Of a stretch of 64,000 nt of DNA, positions 54,228 through 62,825 are shown piece by piece. Source of the DNA: Chitinophaga hostae (lineage in GTDB: Bacteria > Bacteroidota > Bacteroidia > Chitinophagales > Chitinophagaceae). Numbering within the stretch: position 1 is the stretch's first letter; each line of letters opens with the position of its first letter. Both the position numbers and the translations under genes were made by a program. The notes under the pieces are model-generated. The model made no database searches. It saw only the letters and a program-made list of their open reading frames with translations, and was not told the origin of the DNA. The DNA is taken from positions 124,001-188,000 of the forward strand of contig NZ_JAGTXB010000007.1 of NCBI RefSeq assembly GCF_018224885.1, given 5' to 3'.

Positions 54228-54746
54228 CTATTTCTTCTTTTGAACTTTCCGTTCTGTTACATAACCGTTAAAGCTGATCGCGGACCGGTCGGTGCTGGTT
54301 ACCTGCAGCGAGGCATAGCCTTCGCTGGAAACCGTTAAGTTCATGGACTGCACGGACCTTTTGTCTTTCGGTTTAATGGTGATATCCCATCCATCTTTTT
54401 TGCCGGGATTAGCGGAGTAGTCGAAAGACTTGGTTTTGAAGTCCAGTGGTGACCTTGTAGCGCCATAATCGGCGGTGTAAGCGCGTCCGAAGAAGGGAAG
54501 ATAGCTGACAACAGAATCTGCGGAAACCGTCAGGTTATAGTCCGGTGTAATGTTTCGCATGCGGCCGCCCATAGGGAAAGCGTTTTGCGCTACAAAAACA
54601 TAATTCTTAGATTCGATCAGTGACTTGATCTGTGCTGCTTTTTCCGCCTTTTTCTGCGCTTTTGTGTCTTGTGCAAAAAGGCCGGCAGATGGGATCGCGG
54701 CCACGATAAAGAGCATCATTATTTTTAAAACAAAGAACCTTTTCAT
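54228..54746 (-). CDS. DUF4251 secreted protein
   Basis: 172 residues from the ATG at 54746. The frame is open to 54830, but the later ATG opens directly on a signal peptide (FFVLKIMMLFIVAAIPSAGL ending FAQ). After a Lys-rich start (KAQKKAEKAAQIKSLIESKN), the DUF4251 pattern is clear: YVFVAQNAFPMGGRMRN, SVVSYLPFFGRAYTADYG and ISFNGYV near the end. Bacteroidota-specific, periplasmic or surface; function unknown. Its stop touches palindromic repeat copy 6. Confidence 0.9.
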   Translation of the reverse strand: MKRFFVLKIMMLFIVAAIPSAGLFAQDTKAQKKAEKAAQIKSLIESKNYVFVAQNAFPMGGRMRNITPDYNLTVSADSVVSYLPFFGRAYTADYGATRSPLDFKTKSFDYSANPGKKDGWDITIKPKDKRSVQSMNLTVSSEGYASLQVTSTDRSAISFNGYVTERKVQKKK

Positions 54747-54878
54747 ATGGTAAGATTTTACAGATGAGGATATGCGAATATCGTACCATAACAGCTGGCG
54801 GCTATTTTTGTTTAGTTCTTCCCTGTACATTCCTGTTAAATGGTTATTTTTAACCGCAGATGATTTAAACCCGGAACT

Positions 54879-56639
54879 ATGCCCAACCCTTATATTTCGT
54901 TACTGAAAACAGCCTGGAAGTATGCCCGGCAGCAACGTAAAAAGTACCTGCTTTTATATGTACTGTTTTTCCTGGCCAACATCACCTTTTCCTTACACCC
55001 GGTAGTATTTGGCTGGTTTATCGGCAAAATCCAGGAAGATGCCGCCCACCTGCCCCGTTACGCCCTCATATATGTAGGTGCATATTTTACCATCAAGCTG
55101 GTGGAATGGCTCTTCCATGGCCCCGCCAGGATCATGGAGCGGCAGCTGGCCTTTAACCTGAGCCGCAACTTCCTGCAGGAACGGTATCACCAGGCCCTGC
55201 ATCTGCCGGTGAAATGGCACCAGGATAACCATAGCGGGGCAGTGATTAACCGTATCCGGAAAGCATATGAGTCACTGAAAGAATTTTTTGAACGGGGGTT
55301 TATGTACCTGCATGCTCTCTGCAAACTGCTTTTTTCCATGGTGGCCATGTTGTACTTCTCCCCTTTGTATGGCGCCATCGGTATTGCGATGGGGGTAGGT
55401 TGTATGTGGATAGTGCTGCGGTTCGACCGTCCTTTTATAAAAACGCTGAACGAGATGAATGAACGGGAACATGTGGTGTCTGCCACGTTGTTTGATAGTC
55501 TTTCCAATATCATGACCGTTATTACCCTTCGCCTCGAAAAAAGCATGGAAAACGGTTTGATGGCCAAAGTACAGCGTATATGGCCTCCTTTCCGGAAAAA
55601 CACCCTTATCAACGAATGGAAATGGTTTGCGGCGGAAATGGTGATCGCACTGATCTACTGCGTGATCACCATCGGCTATATTTTCCAGCATTGGGTACCG
55701 GGCGAAGTATTTTATGTAGCCGGACTGGTGGCCCTGCTGGGCTATGTAAACCAGTTTACCAGCGTATTCCAGGATGCGGCCTGGCAATATACCGATGTGG
55801 TACAATTCAATACGGCAGTGGAAACAGCCGCCAATATCCGTGACGCCTATACGGAGCATCACCGGGCAGATGCCGCGTCAGAGCTTCCCGCCAGCTGGGA
55901 AAAAATAGAGATCCGGGACCTGAGCTTTTCCCACCTCACCTCGTATGACGACAGCTATGTACCGCAAAGTTTGCACGAACTGCATTTGCAGATAGAAAAA
56001 GGTAAGAAGATAGCCCTGATCGGTGAAAGCGGCAGCGGAAAAAGCACGCTCCTGGCCATCTTACGTGGATTGTACGAACCGGAAGCCAAAACCCGGCTGC
56101 AGGTCAACGGAGGCCCGTTACCGTTAGCTACGCTCAATGAGAGCGTTACCCTGTTTCCGCAGGAACCCGAAATTTTTGAAAATACCATTGAGTACAATGT
56201 AACCCTGGGCCTGCCATTTACTACCGAAGAAGTGCTGGCTGTTTGCGAAAGCGCTCATTTTTCGGAAGTGATAGACATGCTGCCGCAGGGACTGGCTTCA
56301 GATATCCGGGAAAAAGGAGTGAATCTTTCCGGCGGACAAAAACAACGGTTGGCACTGGCACGCGGTATATTGGCGGCACGCGACAGCCAGGTGATATTGC
56401 TGGATGAACCAACCAGCAGTGTTGATCCTAAAACAGAGGCCATGATCTATGAAAAAATGTTCCAGGCTTTTGCGGATAAAGCCATTATTTCGTCGATGCA
56501 CCGGTTGCACCTGCTTCCGCAGTTCGATTATATTTATGTACTAGGCCAGGGCCGCATTGTAGCAGAAGGTACCTTTCATTACCTGCGCCACAACAGCACT
56601 CACTTCCAGGAACTCTGGAAGCACCAGGAAAATAAGTAA
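54879..56639 (+). CDS. ABC exporter, fused permease and ATPase
   Basis: 586 residues. Six membrane segments in the first 320 residues (YLLLYVLFFLANITFSLHPV, ALIYVGAYFTIKLVEWLF and others). The nucleotide-binding domain is from about 345: Walker A GESGSGKS, Q-loop LFPQEPEIFENT, signature LSGGQKQR, Walker B QVILLDEPTSSVD and switch His in SSMHRLHLL. Half-transporter that must dimerise; MsbA/LmrA-type, exporting a lipid, drug or peptide. No accessory gene adjacent. Starts 132 nt from the divergent DUF4251 gene and ends at a strong bidirectional terminator. Confidence 0.93.
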   Translation: MPNPYISLLKTAWKYARQQRKKYLLLYVLFFLANITFSLHPVVFGWFIGKIQEDAAHLPRYALIYVGAYFTIKLVEWLFHGPARIMERQLAFNLSRNFLQERYHQALHLPVKWHQDNHSGAVINRIRKAYESLKEFFERGFMYLHALCKLLFSMVAMLYFSPLYGAIGIAMGVGCMWIVLRFDRPFIKTLNEMNEREHVVSATLFDSLSNIMTVITLRLEKSMENGLMAKVQRIWPPFRKNTLINEWKWFAAEMVIALIYCVITIGYIFQHWVPGEVFYVAGLVALLGYVNQFTSVFQDAAWQYTDVVQFNTAVETAANIRDAYTEHHRADAASELPASWEKIEIRDLSFSHLTSYDDSYVPQSLHELHLQIEKGKKIALIGESGSGKSTLLAILRGLYEPEAKTRLQVNGGPLPLATLNESVTLFPQEPEIFENTIEYNVTLGLPFTTEEVLAVCESAHFSEVIDMLPQGLASDIREKGVNLSGGQKQRLALARGILAARDSQVILLDEPTSSVDPKTEAMIYEKMFQAFADKAIISSMHRLHLLPQFDYIYVLGQGRIVAEGTFHYLRHNSTHFQELWKHQENK

Positions 56640-56642
56640 CCC

Positions 56643-56691
56643 ATTATAAAAAGGTTCCGGCAACGTAATATCGCCGGAACCTTTTTATAAT
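56643..56691. terminator. Bidirectional terminator between the ABC and SGNH genes
   Basis: Perfect 19-bp arms, ATTATAAAAAGGTTCCGGC (56643-56661) and its reverse complement (56673-56691), with an 11-nt loop and A/T tracts on both outer sides. It lies between converging stop codons. Confidence 0.9.
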
Positions 56692-56693
56692 GA

Positions 56694-58934
56694 TCACAAT
56701 TTTACCAACTTATAACGCCGGTTGTTATTGATGACAATAAAATAAATCCCCGGCCGCCACTGGCTCACATCCAGGCGGTTACCCGTAGCTTTCTGACGGA
56801 TCTGTATCAATGCTCCCTGTACATTGTATACCTCCACCTTATACACTTCATTGGTGATACCCTGCAGCAACACATAATCCTTCGCCGGATTGGGATATAA
56901 CCCGGCGGAGACAGCACGAACTTCGGCTTTTATCATGCCGGGGGCGGCTGCCACTGCACGACGACCCGTCATCGTATGAAGCGCACAAAGCGAGTCCGGA
57001 ATGGCGGCTGCCACCACCCGTTGAAACAGGATACTTTGTCCCAGCGCATTGAAATGTACATCATCTCCGCTATTGTAGGCAGGCTCAATGAGTCCTGTGC
57101 TGGTTGCTAAACCATCATAGAAATTGATGGATTTACTGCCAAAATACGCAACAATGGTATCCTTCATTTGCCGCAGCCGGGCGGCGGCAGCAAATCCGAG
57201 GTTGCCACGTGGTTGTGTGGTAGTCACCCATAGCGGGATGTTTGACTGTGCCGCCAGTTGTTTCAGCGCAAGGTAGTTAGCGGTTTGTTTTGCCAGCGGG
57301 AAACCGCGTGCTTCATCATTGGTAGGCATATTAATGATGATCGCATCGGGATTCAGCGACAGCGCCTTTGTAATATTATGCTGCATATCTACATAAAAAG
57401 TATTACCCAGCGAAGTATAAGGTGGTGTGCCATCGGGCATAATATGTTGCGTGGTATAGCCTCCGATCGCCAGGTTGATCACAGTATCTGCCGCGTTGTG
57501 ACTGGATTTGAGGTAACGGGCAAAACGAAACGTCCATGCACTGTCGCGGCTGGGCAGCCCGTTGCCCCAGGCAGTGGAAGAACCCAGCACAACAATGCGT
57601 AAGGGGTTGTTACAATTTGCCGGCGTGCCGGCCGGCTGGCCTTTTACCACGTTGCTATAGAAATGCCGGCTACCGGCAGCTTCCATATGAAGCCGGTAAA
57701 AGTAAAACTGGTTAGCCGTTACCGTTATATCGCTATAGGTATAGTTACGCGGGGTGGCGCTGCTGCCTGCCGCAGCCAGGTTGCCGATGGCGGCCCAGGT
57801 AAGAGAGTCGGTGCTTCGTTCTACCGTAAACGTGAGGGTATTACTTTCTTTTGCCGTAGTCCAGTCCAGCTTTATTTTTCCCGGCAAACTGTTTACGGTG
57901 AAGTCCGACAGCCGGAAAGGCGTGTAATACAATGTATCCGGTATTCCTTTTACTACGGCACTGAAGGTATGCTGATCGGAAGAGTCCATCATATTGAGGC
58001 GATAGTATTTGGGTTGCCGCGGGAAAGTCGTATCCGTGAGCGTATAGGCTTTGGCGATAGCGCTGTTGCCGGCAGCAGCCACCTGGCTAAGCTGGCTCCA
58101 GTTCAGCGAATCGCCGCTTTGCTCCACAACAAAAAGTTTGCTTTTTGTTTCGGTGGTTGTTGTCCATTTCAGTTGCAGCGAGTCTTTATACTGGCTTACC
58201 GTAAAGGACAACAGCTGGAAGGCAGGTGTGGTCACCGGTGTGCAAAGCACCTGTGGAATTTGTTTGGCTACTACCCTGTCGAATAATACCTGCTGACCGG
58301 CAGCGTTAAAATGAAAGCCGTCACCGGCGCTGTACACAGCTGCAATCTGGTTGCTGGCGGCGGCCAGACCGGTCCAGAAGTCAATGGCTTTATCGCCGAA
58401 GTAGTGCATGATGCTGTCTTTCATTTGCAGTAGCCGTCCTGCTCCGGCGGTACCGAGGTTGTCGCGGGGTTGGGTAGTAGCTACCCACAACGGGATATTA
58501 TTTTGCGCGGCCACCTGCTTCAAAGCCAGGAAGTTGGCTGTTTGCACCGACAGTGGAAATCCGCGTCCTTCATCATCGTTGGAGATGTTGATGATAATGG
58601 CATCGGGCGAGAGCGAAACAGCGCGGGTAATATTTCTATTTACATCTACCGTAAAAGTGTTACCCAATACAGTATAAGGTGGTGTTCCTGTGGCCTGAAT
58701 ATTTTGCGTGGTATAGCCTCCCACGGCAAGGTTAATCAGCGTATCTGCCGGGTGGTGATTTGCTTTCAGATAACGGGCAAAACGGAAGGTCCATGCGCTA
58801 TCGCGGCTGGGTACTCCATTGCCCCAGGCGGTGGAAGAGCCTAACACCACAATGCGTAAAGGGTTATTGCAATGCTGCGGGAAACAATACTTTGCGGCAA
58901 CAAGCAATAAAGCAAACAGTACAATTTTTTTCAT
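56694..58934 (-). CDS. Tandem SGNH/GDSL esterase with T9SS sorting domain
   Basis: 746 residues. Signal peptide (LFALLLVAAKYCFPQ). SGNH domain 1 is about residues 22-232, domain 2 about 436-645, and they are closely similar: both have the nucleophile block VVLGSSTAWGNG, LINLAVGGYTTQ or VINLAIGGYTTQ, and the catalytic Asp-His block GDGFHFN or GDDVHFN. The oxyanion Asn block is NMPTNDE in domain 2 but NISNDDE in domain 1. Two fibronectin-like segments lie between (TVERSTDSLTWAAIGNLAA). The last 75 residues (AGLYPNPAKDYVLLQG ... RRYKLVKL) are a type A T9SS sorting domain. Probably a surface or secreted carbohydrate or lipid esterase. Confidence 0.9.
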   Translation of the reverse strand: MKKIVLFALLLVAAKYCFPQHCNNPLRIVVLGSSTAWGNGVPSRDSAWTFRFARYLKANHHPADTLINLAVGGYTTQNIQATGTPPYTVLGNTFTVDVNRNITRAVSLSPDAIIINISNDDEGRGFPLSVQTANFLALKQVAAQNNIPLWVATTQPRDNLGTAGAGRLLQMKDSIMHYFGDKAIDFWTGLAAASNQIAAVYSAGDGFHFNAAGQQVLFDRVVAKQIPQVLCTPVTTPAFQLLSFTVSQYKDSLQLKWTTTTETKSKLFVVEQSGDSLNWSQLSQVAAAGNSAIAKAYTLTDTTFPRQPKYYRLNMMDSSDQHTFSAVVKGIPDTLYYTPFRLSDFTVNSLPGKIKLDWTTAKESNTLTFTVERSTDSLTWAAIGNLAAAGSSATPRNYTYSDITVTANQFYFYRLHMEAAGSRHFYSNVVKGQPAGTPANCNNPLRIVVLGSSTAWGNGLPSRDSAWTFRFARYLKSSHNAADTVINLAIGGYTTQHIMPDGTPPYTSLGNTFYVDMQHNITKALSLNPDAIIINMPTNDEARGFPLAKQTANYLALKQLAAQSNIPLWVTTTQPRGNLGFAAAARLRQMKDTIVAYFGSKSINFYDGLATSTGLIEPAYNSGDDVHFNALGQSILFQRVVAAAIPDSLCALHTMTGRRAVAAAPGMIKAEVRAVSAGLYPNPAKDYVLLQGITNEVYKVEVYNVQGALIQIRQKATGNRLDVSQWRPGIYFIVINNNRRYKLVKL

Positions 58935-59137
58935 GGTAAAAGGGATTAGGTTGACATTACATTGGAGCAGGGTATCCGGTGGTATAGGTTACTGAAGTGG
59001 GTTTGATTCAGTGTTCCGGGCAAAGTAACGGTAAGCTGCCGCATAGCTTTTGCAGTGCGGTAATTGTTAGCTATTATCTTTTACATGATAATTAAGCCCC
59101 CGGAATAAGATCGCTCTTAAATATTAATAATTATCAT

Positions 59138-59145
59138 TATCTTTG
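59138..59145 (+). promoter_or_regulatory. Candidate -7 box of the ankyrin-like gene
   Basis: TATCTTTG matches TAnnTTTG, in an AT-rich stretch 75 nt upstream of the ATG at 59220. No clear TTG at the standard spacing. Confidence 0.45.
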
Positions 59146-59219
59146 ATCTTCAGGCCTACCGTGCTTTCATCCTATGGAAAGTTGTATCCCAGCAGCTATT
59201 ATTTCACTATGAAAACCGT

Positions 59220-60062
59220 ATGCAAAAAATTTCGCTGTATGATCTGAAGCGCAAAGTGAGAATCAGCCAGGAGCCGGACGAAATTATTACCGGGCTTGGC
59301 TACAACCTTTCTTCGCTTACACGGAACGAGCGCTCTGAGTTACTTTGCGATTTACTTGAAAACCAGGAAATATTTTTTGAAGCGGCTGAATTGCTGATAG
59401 AGGAAGGAGGGGCTGATATACATTACAGGAAAGAAGGAATTATCCCGATTATTTTTTGTGCGATTGGCGCCAACAAGCCGCAGGCTGTACTTTATGCGAT
59501 GAAGAAAGGCGCCAGTCTGATCGTTGACAATCCCGATTACCTTTTTGCTATTGCCTATATCTTCAAACATCACCGGCTGGCGGCTATCACCGATATGCTG
59601 CTGATCCTGATCGAACATAATATCCATTTTAATTTTGTGCTCGCCAGCCAGGATACGCCTCTTTTACTGGCTACCCGGCATAATAACAACCGGGAGGTAG
59701 TGCAGTATTTGCTTTCAGAAGAAGTGGACAAATATGTATATGATGAAGATGGATTTATGGCGATCCACTATGTTCCTTTTGCCAAGGCGCCCAACCTGTA
59801 TAAAGATATGATTACCACCATAGCGGACATACAGGTGAAGCCAAAGTTTGCTACCAGTATGGAGCCGGTGTTTGAATGTGTGATCAAAGTAAGTGAGCAT
59901 CATACCTTTGAAGAGTTCATTCATGAAGCCCTCAACGCCTTCCTGGAAAACAGGCACCGCATGTATGATGATATTTTTGAGAAGTATTATTACCGTCTTC
60001 ACCTGATCGCCGAGCATATTTCGCATATCCGGGCCGGCGAGGGCGATATCCGCCAGGTATGA
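59220..60062 (+). CDS. Ankyrin-repeat-like cytoplasmic protein
   Basis: 280 residues without signal or membrane segment. Ankyrin-like units are recognisable from about residue 55 to 190: FEAAELLIEEGGADIHYRKE, PQAVLYAMKKGASLIV, and the best one DTPLLLATRHNNNREVVQYL followed by DEDGFMAIHYVPFAKAPNL. The C-terminal 90 residues are helical and unassigned. Such repeats mediate protein binding; partner unknown. A lone gene. Confidence 0.7.
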   Translation: MQKISLYDLKRKVRISQEPDEIITGLGYNLSSLTRNERSELLCDLLENQEIFFEAAELLIEEGGADIHYRKEGIIPIIFCAIGANKPQAVLYAMKKGASLIVDNPDYLFAIAYIFKHHRLAAITDMLLILIEHNIHFNFVLASQDTPLLLATRHNNNREVVQYLLSEEVDKYVYDEDGFMAIHYVPFAKAPNLYKDMITTIADIQVKPKFATSMEPVFECVIKVSEHHTFEEFIHEALNAFLENRHRMYDDIFEKYYYRLHLIAEHISHIRAGEGDIRQV

Positions 60063-60152
60063 TTAAATTGGCTCAGCCTATTGTATATATGAAAAGGTTT
60101 TGATATTTTAGGGATAACAGACTATTTTACCAACACCTAAAAAATAACCAGC

Positions 60153-60464
60153 ATGCTGACAACCCTTACTATTTTAGCCGTTGCATTTTTCGTAGCACAT
60201 GTTTACCTGTTGTTTACCTCTTTCGGGAAAACGGGTTTCCAAAAACAAAAATACCTATGGTCGCATATTACTTTATGGATCACCGGGGGAATTGCCTGTT
60301 TAATTGCCCTGCTGTTTGCCGGCAAGTCGGTATCCGGCGTGATTGATGTGTTCGATACACCGGGGAAAGCCGCTATCCTGCTGTTGATCGCATTTGTATT
60401 ATCTGGGGCGGCACACAGTATTGTAAAACTGCTGGTACTTCCAAAATACCAAAAAACGGCGTAG
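60153..60464 (+). CDS. Small three-helix membrane protein
   Basis: 103 residues, three predicted membrane segments: LTILAVAFFVAHVYLLFTSF, ITLWITGGIACLIALLFAG and AAILLLIAFVLSGAAHSIVK. Lys-rich loops. No family recognised. It lies 90 nt after the ankyrin-like gene and ends before a bidirectional terminator. Confidence 0.7.
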   Translation: MLTTLTILAVAFFVAHVYLLFTSFGKTGFQKQKYLWSHITLWITGGIACLIALLFAGKSVSGVIDVFDTPGKAAILLLIAFVLSGAAHSIVKLLVLPKYQKTA

Positions 60465-60484
60465 CGAACGCTAAAGAATATACG

Positions 60485-60520
60485 AAAAGGGGGCGCGTCA
60501 TTAGTGACACGCCCCCTTTT
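60485..60520. terminator. Bidirectional terminator facing the alkaline phosphatase gene
   Basis: AAAAGGGGGCGCGTCA (60485-60500) pairs with TGACACGCCCCCTTTT (60505-60520) with one mismatch and a 4-nt loop, followed by T on the plus strand and T4 on the minus. It separates the small membrane protein gene from the converging phosphatase gene. Confidence 0.9.
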
Positions 60521-60535
60521 TTATAGCCAATATGG

Positions 60536-61609
60536 TTACTTGTTCGTAAAATGTAAAGCCTCCATAAACTTTGCAAAAATGGTATTGTTCTGGTAAATGC
60601 CCATAAATGCGGCGGCGCCGGGTCCGAAAGCAAATACCGGTACCATCACACCCGTATGGTCATCTGTTGAAAATTTACCACTGATCTTTCCTGTTGCCAG
60701 ATCGCCTTCTGAAATGGTAAGACCACCCGTTTCATGATCCGCTGTTACAACCACGAGTGTTTCCCCGTCTTTTATGGCAAAGTCGAGCACAGCGCCGATA
60801 GCGCGGTCAAAGTCGATCATTTCTTCCGTTACATACGACAAATCATTCGCATGGCCGCCGTCATCAATTTTCGAGCCTTCCACTACCAGGAAAAAACCTT
60901 TATTGTTTTGTTTCAGCAAATCGATCGCTGTTTTTGTGGTTTGCGCCAGCTGGTCCCCTCTTTCCGCTACCCTCTTCTCTTTTACAAGGCCCACCAGCTT
61001 ACCATGCTTCACCGCTGTAATATCAGTTGTGGTATATTTTACCTGGTAACCTTTTTTTCCGAATTCATCCAGCAGGTTACGGCCATCTTTGCGTTGGTCA
61101 AAATGTTCTCTGCCCGCGCCTATCAATACATCCACATCAGATTTCAGATAATCCGCTGCAATTTCAGCGGCCATTTCCCTGGATGGTTCATGGGTGGCAA
61201 AAGTAGCCGGCGTAGCGTCTGTAATATCGGTAGTAACAACAATACCGGTAGCCAGTCCGTGCCGGTGGGCGATTTCAACGATCGTGGGTTTAGGCTTCCG
61301 GGCCGTGTCTACCCCGATGGCGCCGTTATATGTTTTCCCCCCGATAGCGAAAGCAGTGGCGCCGGCGGCCGACTCGGTGATATAGTCGCTGGCCGAATTG
61401 GTACGTGAAAAACCGATATACTTAAATCTTTCCAGGTTCAGCCAGCCTTTGTTGGCGGTTAACCCGGCATAGATCTGGGTGGTACCCATCCCATCTCCTA
61501 TCATGAAAATTACATTTTTGATTTTGGGGGAAGAGGTGCCGGCAGTTTGTGCATGCAGTGGCTGGTACAGTGCTGCGGCACAGCAGGCCAACAAAATATA
61601 TTTCCGCAT
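60536..61609 (-). CDS. Secreted alkaline phosphatase
   Basis: 357 residues, shorter than E. coli PhoA. Signal peptide (LLACCAAALYQPLHAQ). Metal and active-site motifs: VIFMIGDGMGTTQ (first Asp ligand), nucleophile Ser in YITESAAGATAFAIGGKT (family DSAASATA, here with Glu before Ser), Asp/His ligands in VEGSKIDDGGHAND, ADHETGG and DDHTGVMVPV. Releases inorganic phosphate from extracellular monoesters using two Zn and one Mg. Phosphate regulation is likely, but no Pho-box is evident in the 419-bp upstream gap. Confidence 0.94.
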   Translation of the reverse strand: MRKYILLACCAAALYQPLHAQTAGTSSPKIKNVIFMIGDGMGTTQIYAGLTANKGWLNLERFKYIGFSRTNSASDYITESAAGATAFAIGGKTYNGAIGVDTARKPKPTIVEIAHRHGLATGIVVTTDITDATPATFATHEPSREMAAEIAADYLKSDVDVLIGAGREHFDQRKDGRNLLDEFGKKGYQVKYTTTDITAVKHGKLVGLVKEKRVAERGDQLAQTTKTAIDLLKQNNKGFFLVVEGSKIDDGGHANDLSYVTEEMIDFDRAIGAVLDFAIKDGETLVVVTADHETGGLTISEGDLATGKISGKFSTDDHTGVMVPVFAFGPGAAAFMGIYQNNTIFAKFMEALHFTNK

Positions 61610-62028
61610 TTGCTTTTATTTTGGAGAGATAAGATAATTGTTTCTGCCGGCAAAATCCGGTGTTTTGTTTGAACAACTGATAAGCTCAGAAAAGATAGGG
61701 CGTAATAAATTAACCGGATTTTCGTAACTTGCGTCCTCAAACTCCGGTAAGGAAGGCTTACAGGCAGCTGTATATGATAAGTTAAGGCCGGAGTGCTGTA
61801 ACAGGAAATGTTAAAGGTGGAAAATTTTCTTTCTCCATCGACAATATTCATTATATTTATAGCTGTTGATCCTGGTTTCTTATAACCGCCGGCGCTGACC
61901 GGCTACCGCAACACCTGCAAAACTCCGCAGGAATCTGGCAGATGATCACCATCAAAAGAAAGATTGCGCGTTGAAATCATCTTCATAAATTATTATTTTA
62001 TTAGTACGAAAAGAGAGACACATTTTTT
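61610..62028. other. Intergenic region between divergent phosphatase and immunity genes
   Basis: 419 bases without a gene. It contains a plus-strand structured candidate at 61741-61794: an outer stem ACTCCG/CGGAGT enclosing hairpin GTAAG-GAAGG-CTTAC, preceded by the promoter-like TAACTTGCG. It matches no riboswitch class I recognise. The remainder is AT-rich. Confidence 0.4.
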
Positions 62029-62433
62029 ATGAATAAGAAAGATATCTGGAGATATAAATCTTTGGAGCAGTTAGAGAATAAGAGTTGGGGAACGGCCACG
62101 GAACAGGATTCAGGACTAATTCAAAAATGTCTTGCCTTAGTTAAAGTACCAGTAGTAAAGTTATCTGCGAGCGAATTGCGTACGTTAATCGGACAATCAT
62201 TTAACCCTACCTATTTGGTACCTTTAGCATTAGAGATATTAAAAAACGATGTACTGGTAACTGCTGGTATGTATCCCGGCGATTTGCTGAAGAACGTACT
62301 GGATGTACCTGCCACGTTTTGGGAAGAACACCCTGATCTTCACAAAAACCTGATCGACATGATGCAGGAAAGAAGTGAGGAAATTGAAACTGAAATTGAC
62401 TTACCTGAATTCTGGCGTAAAGCAGAAGCCTAA
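62029..62433 (+). CDS. Contact-dependent growth inhibition (CdiI-type) immunity protein, orphan
   Basis: 134 residues. Pattern of the widespread CDI immunity family: WRYKSLEQLENKSWG at the start, CLALVKVPVVKLSASELRTL, IGQSFNPTYLVPLALEIL and GMYPGDLLKNVLDVPATFWE. These small cytoplasmic proteins neutralise the C-terminal toxin tip of a CdiA or RHS-like effector. No toxin gene lies next to it; the nearest RHS genes are about 54 kb away at the left end. It may protect against neighbours' toxins or be the remnant of a cassette. Confidence 0.85.
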   Translation: MNKKDIWRYKSLEQLENKSWGTATEQDSGLIQKCLALVKVPVVKLSASELRTLIGQSFNPTYLVPLALEILKNDVLVTAGMYPGDLLKNVLDVPATFWEEHPDLHKNLIDMMQERSEEIETEIDLPEFWRKAEA

Positions 62434-62498
62434 TCACGTTGGGACTGATAAAAGTACACGAACGGCAGCGCTGTTTGCCTTCATTGTCACTTATCTTT

Positions 62499-62784
62499 CT
62501 AATCAGCACCACAGGCCTGTAGTATTTCTTTCAGCTTATTCAACAATGCGATGCCATACAGATTTTTGGCAATGATCTTCCCTCAAGATCCTGCAAAAAA
62601 TTTCGTGGTGTGCCGCTAACGCCATATAGGCGAACTGCTTCATTGCCCATGTTTTAAGGTCAAACACCTGCAGCCAGTTGAGCTGACAGGTAGCAATGTT
62701 ATGAGCTATAACGCCCGGCCAGTGCCAATTTGCTGCCTTACCGAAAAAGGCAAACAGTTGGCTGACCCGGTATTGTTATACCTG
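62499..62784 (-). pseudogene. Decayed TlpA/AhpC-TSA-like thioredoxin-fold gene, C-terminal remnant
   Basis: Three minus-strand frames read in turn give one recognisable redoxin tail: NWLQVFDLKTW, then after a shift NEAVRLYGVSGTPRNFLQDL and EG, then after another shift KIIAKNLYGIALLNKLKEIL, ending at TAG (62501-62499). The order (predicted WxxVSDL-type strand, YGVxGTPxxFL with the cis-Pro, DxxGKIIAKxL) is that of TlpA-type thiol-disulfide oxidoreductases. Two single-base losses would explain the shifts (near 62636 and 62571). The N-terminal CxxC half is missing; upstream of 62784 the frame is stopped. It lies between the immunity gene and dinB. Confidence 0.75.
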
Positions 62785-62825
62785 GTCACGTAACAGCATT
62801 GCCTATTAAAATACGGGAGCAATTG

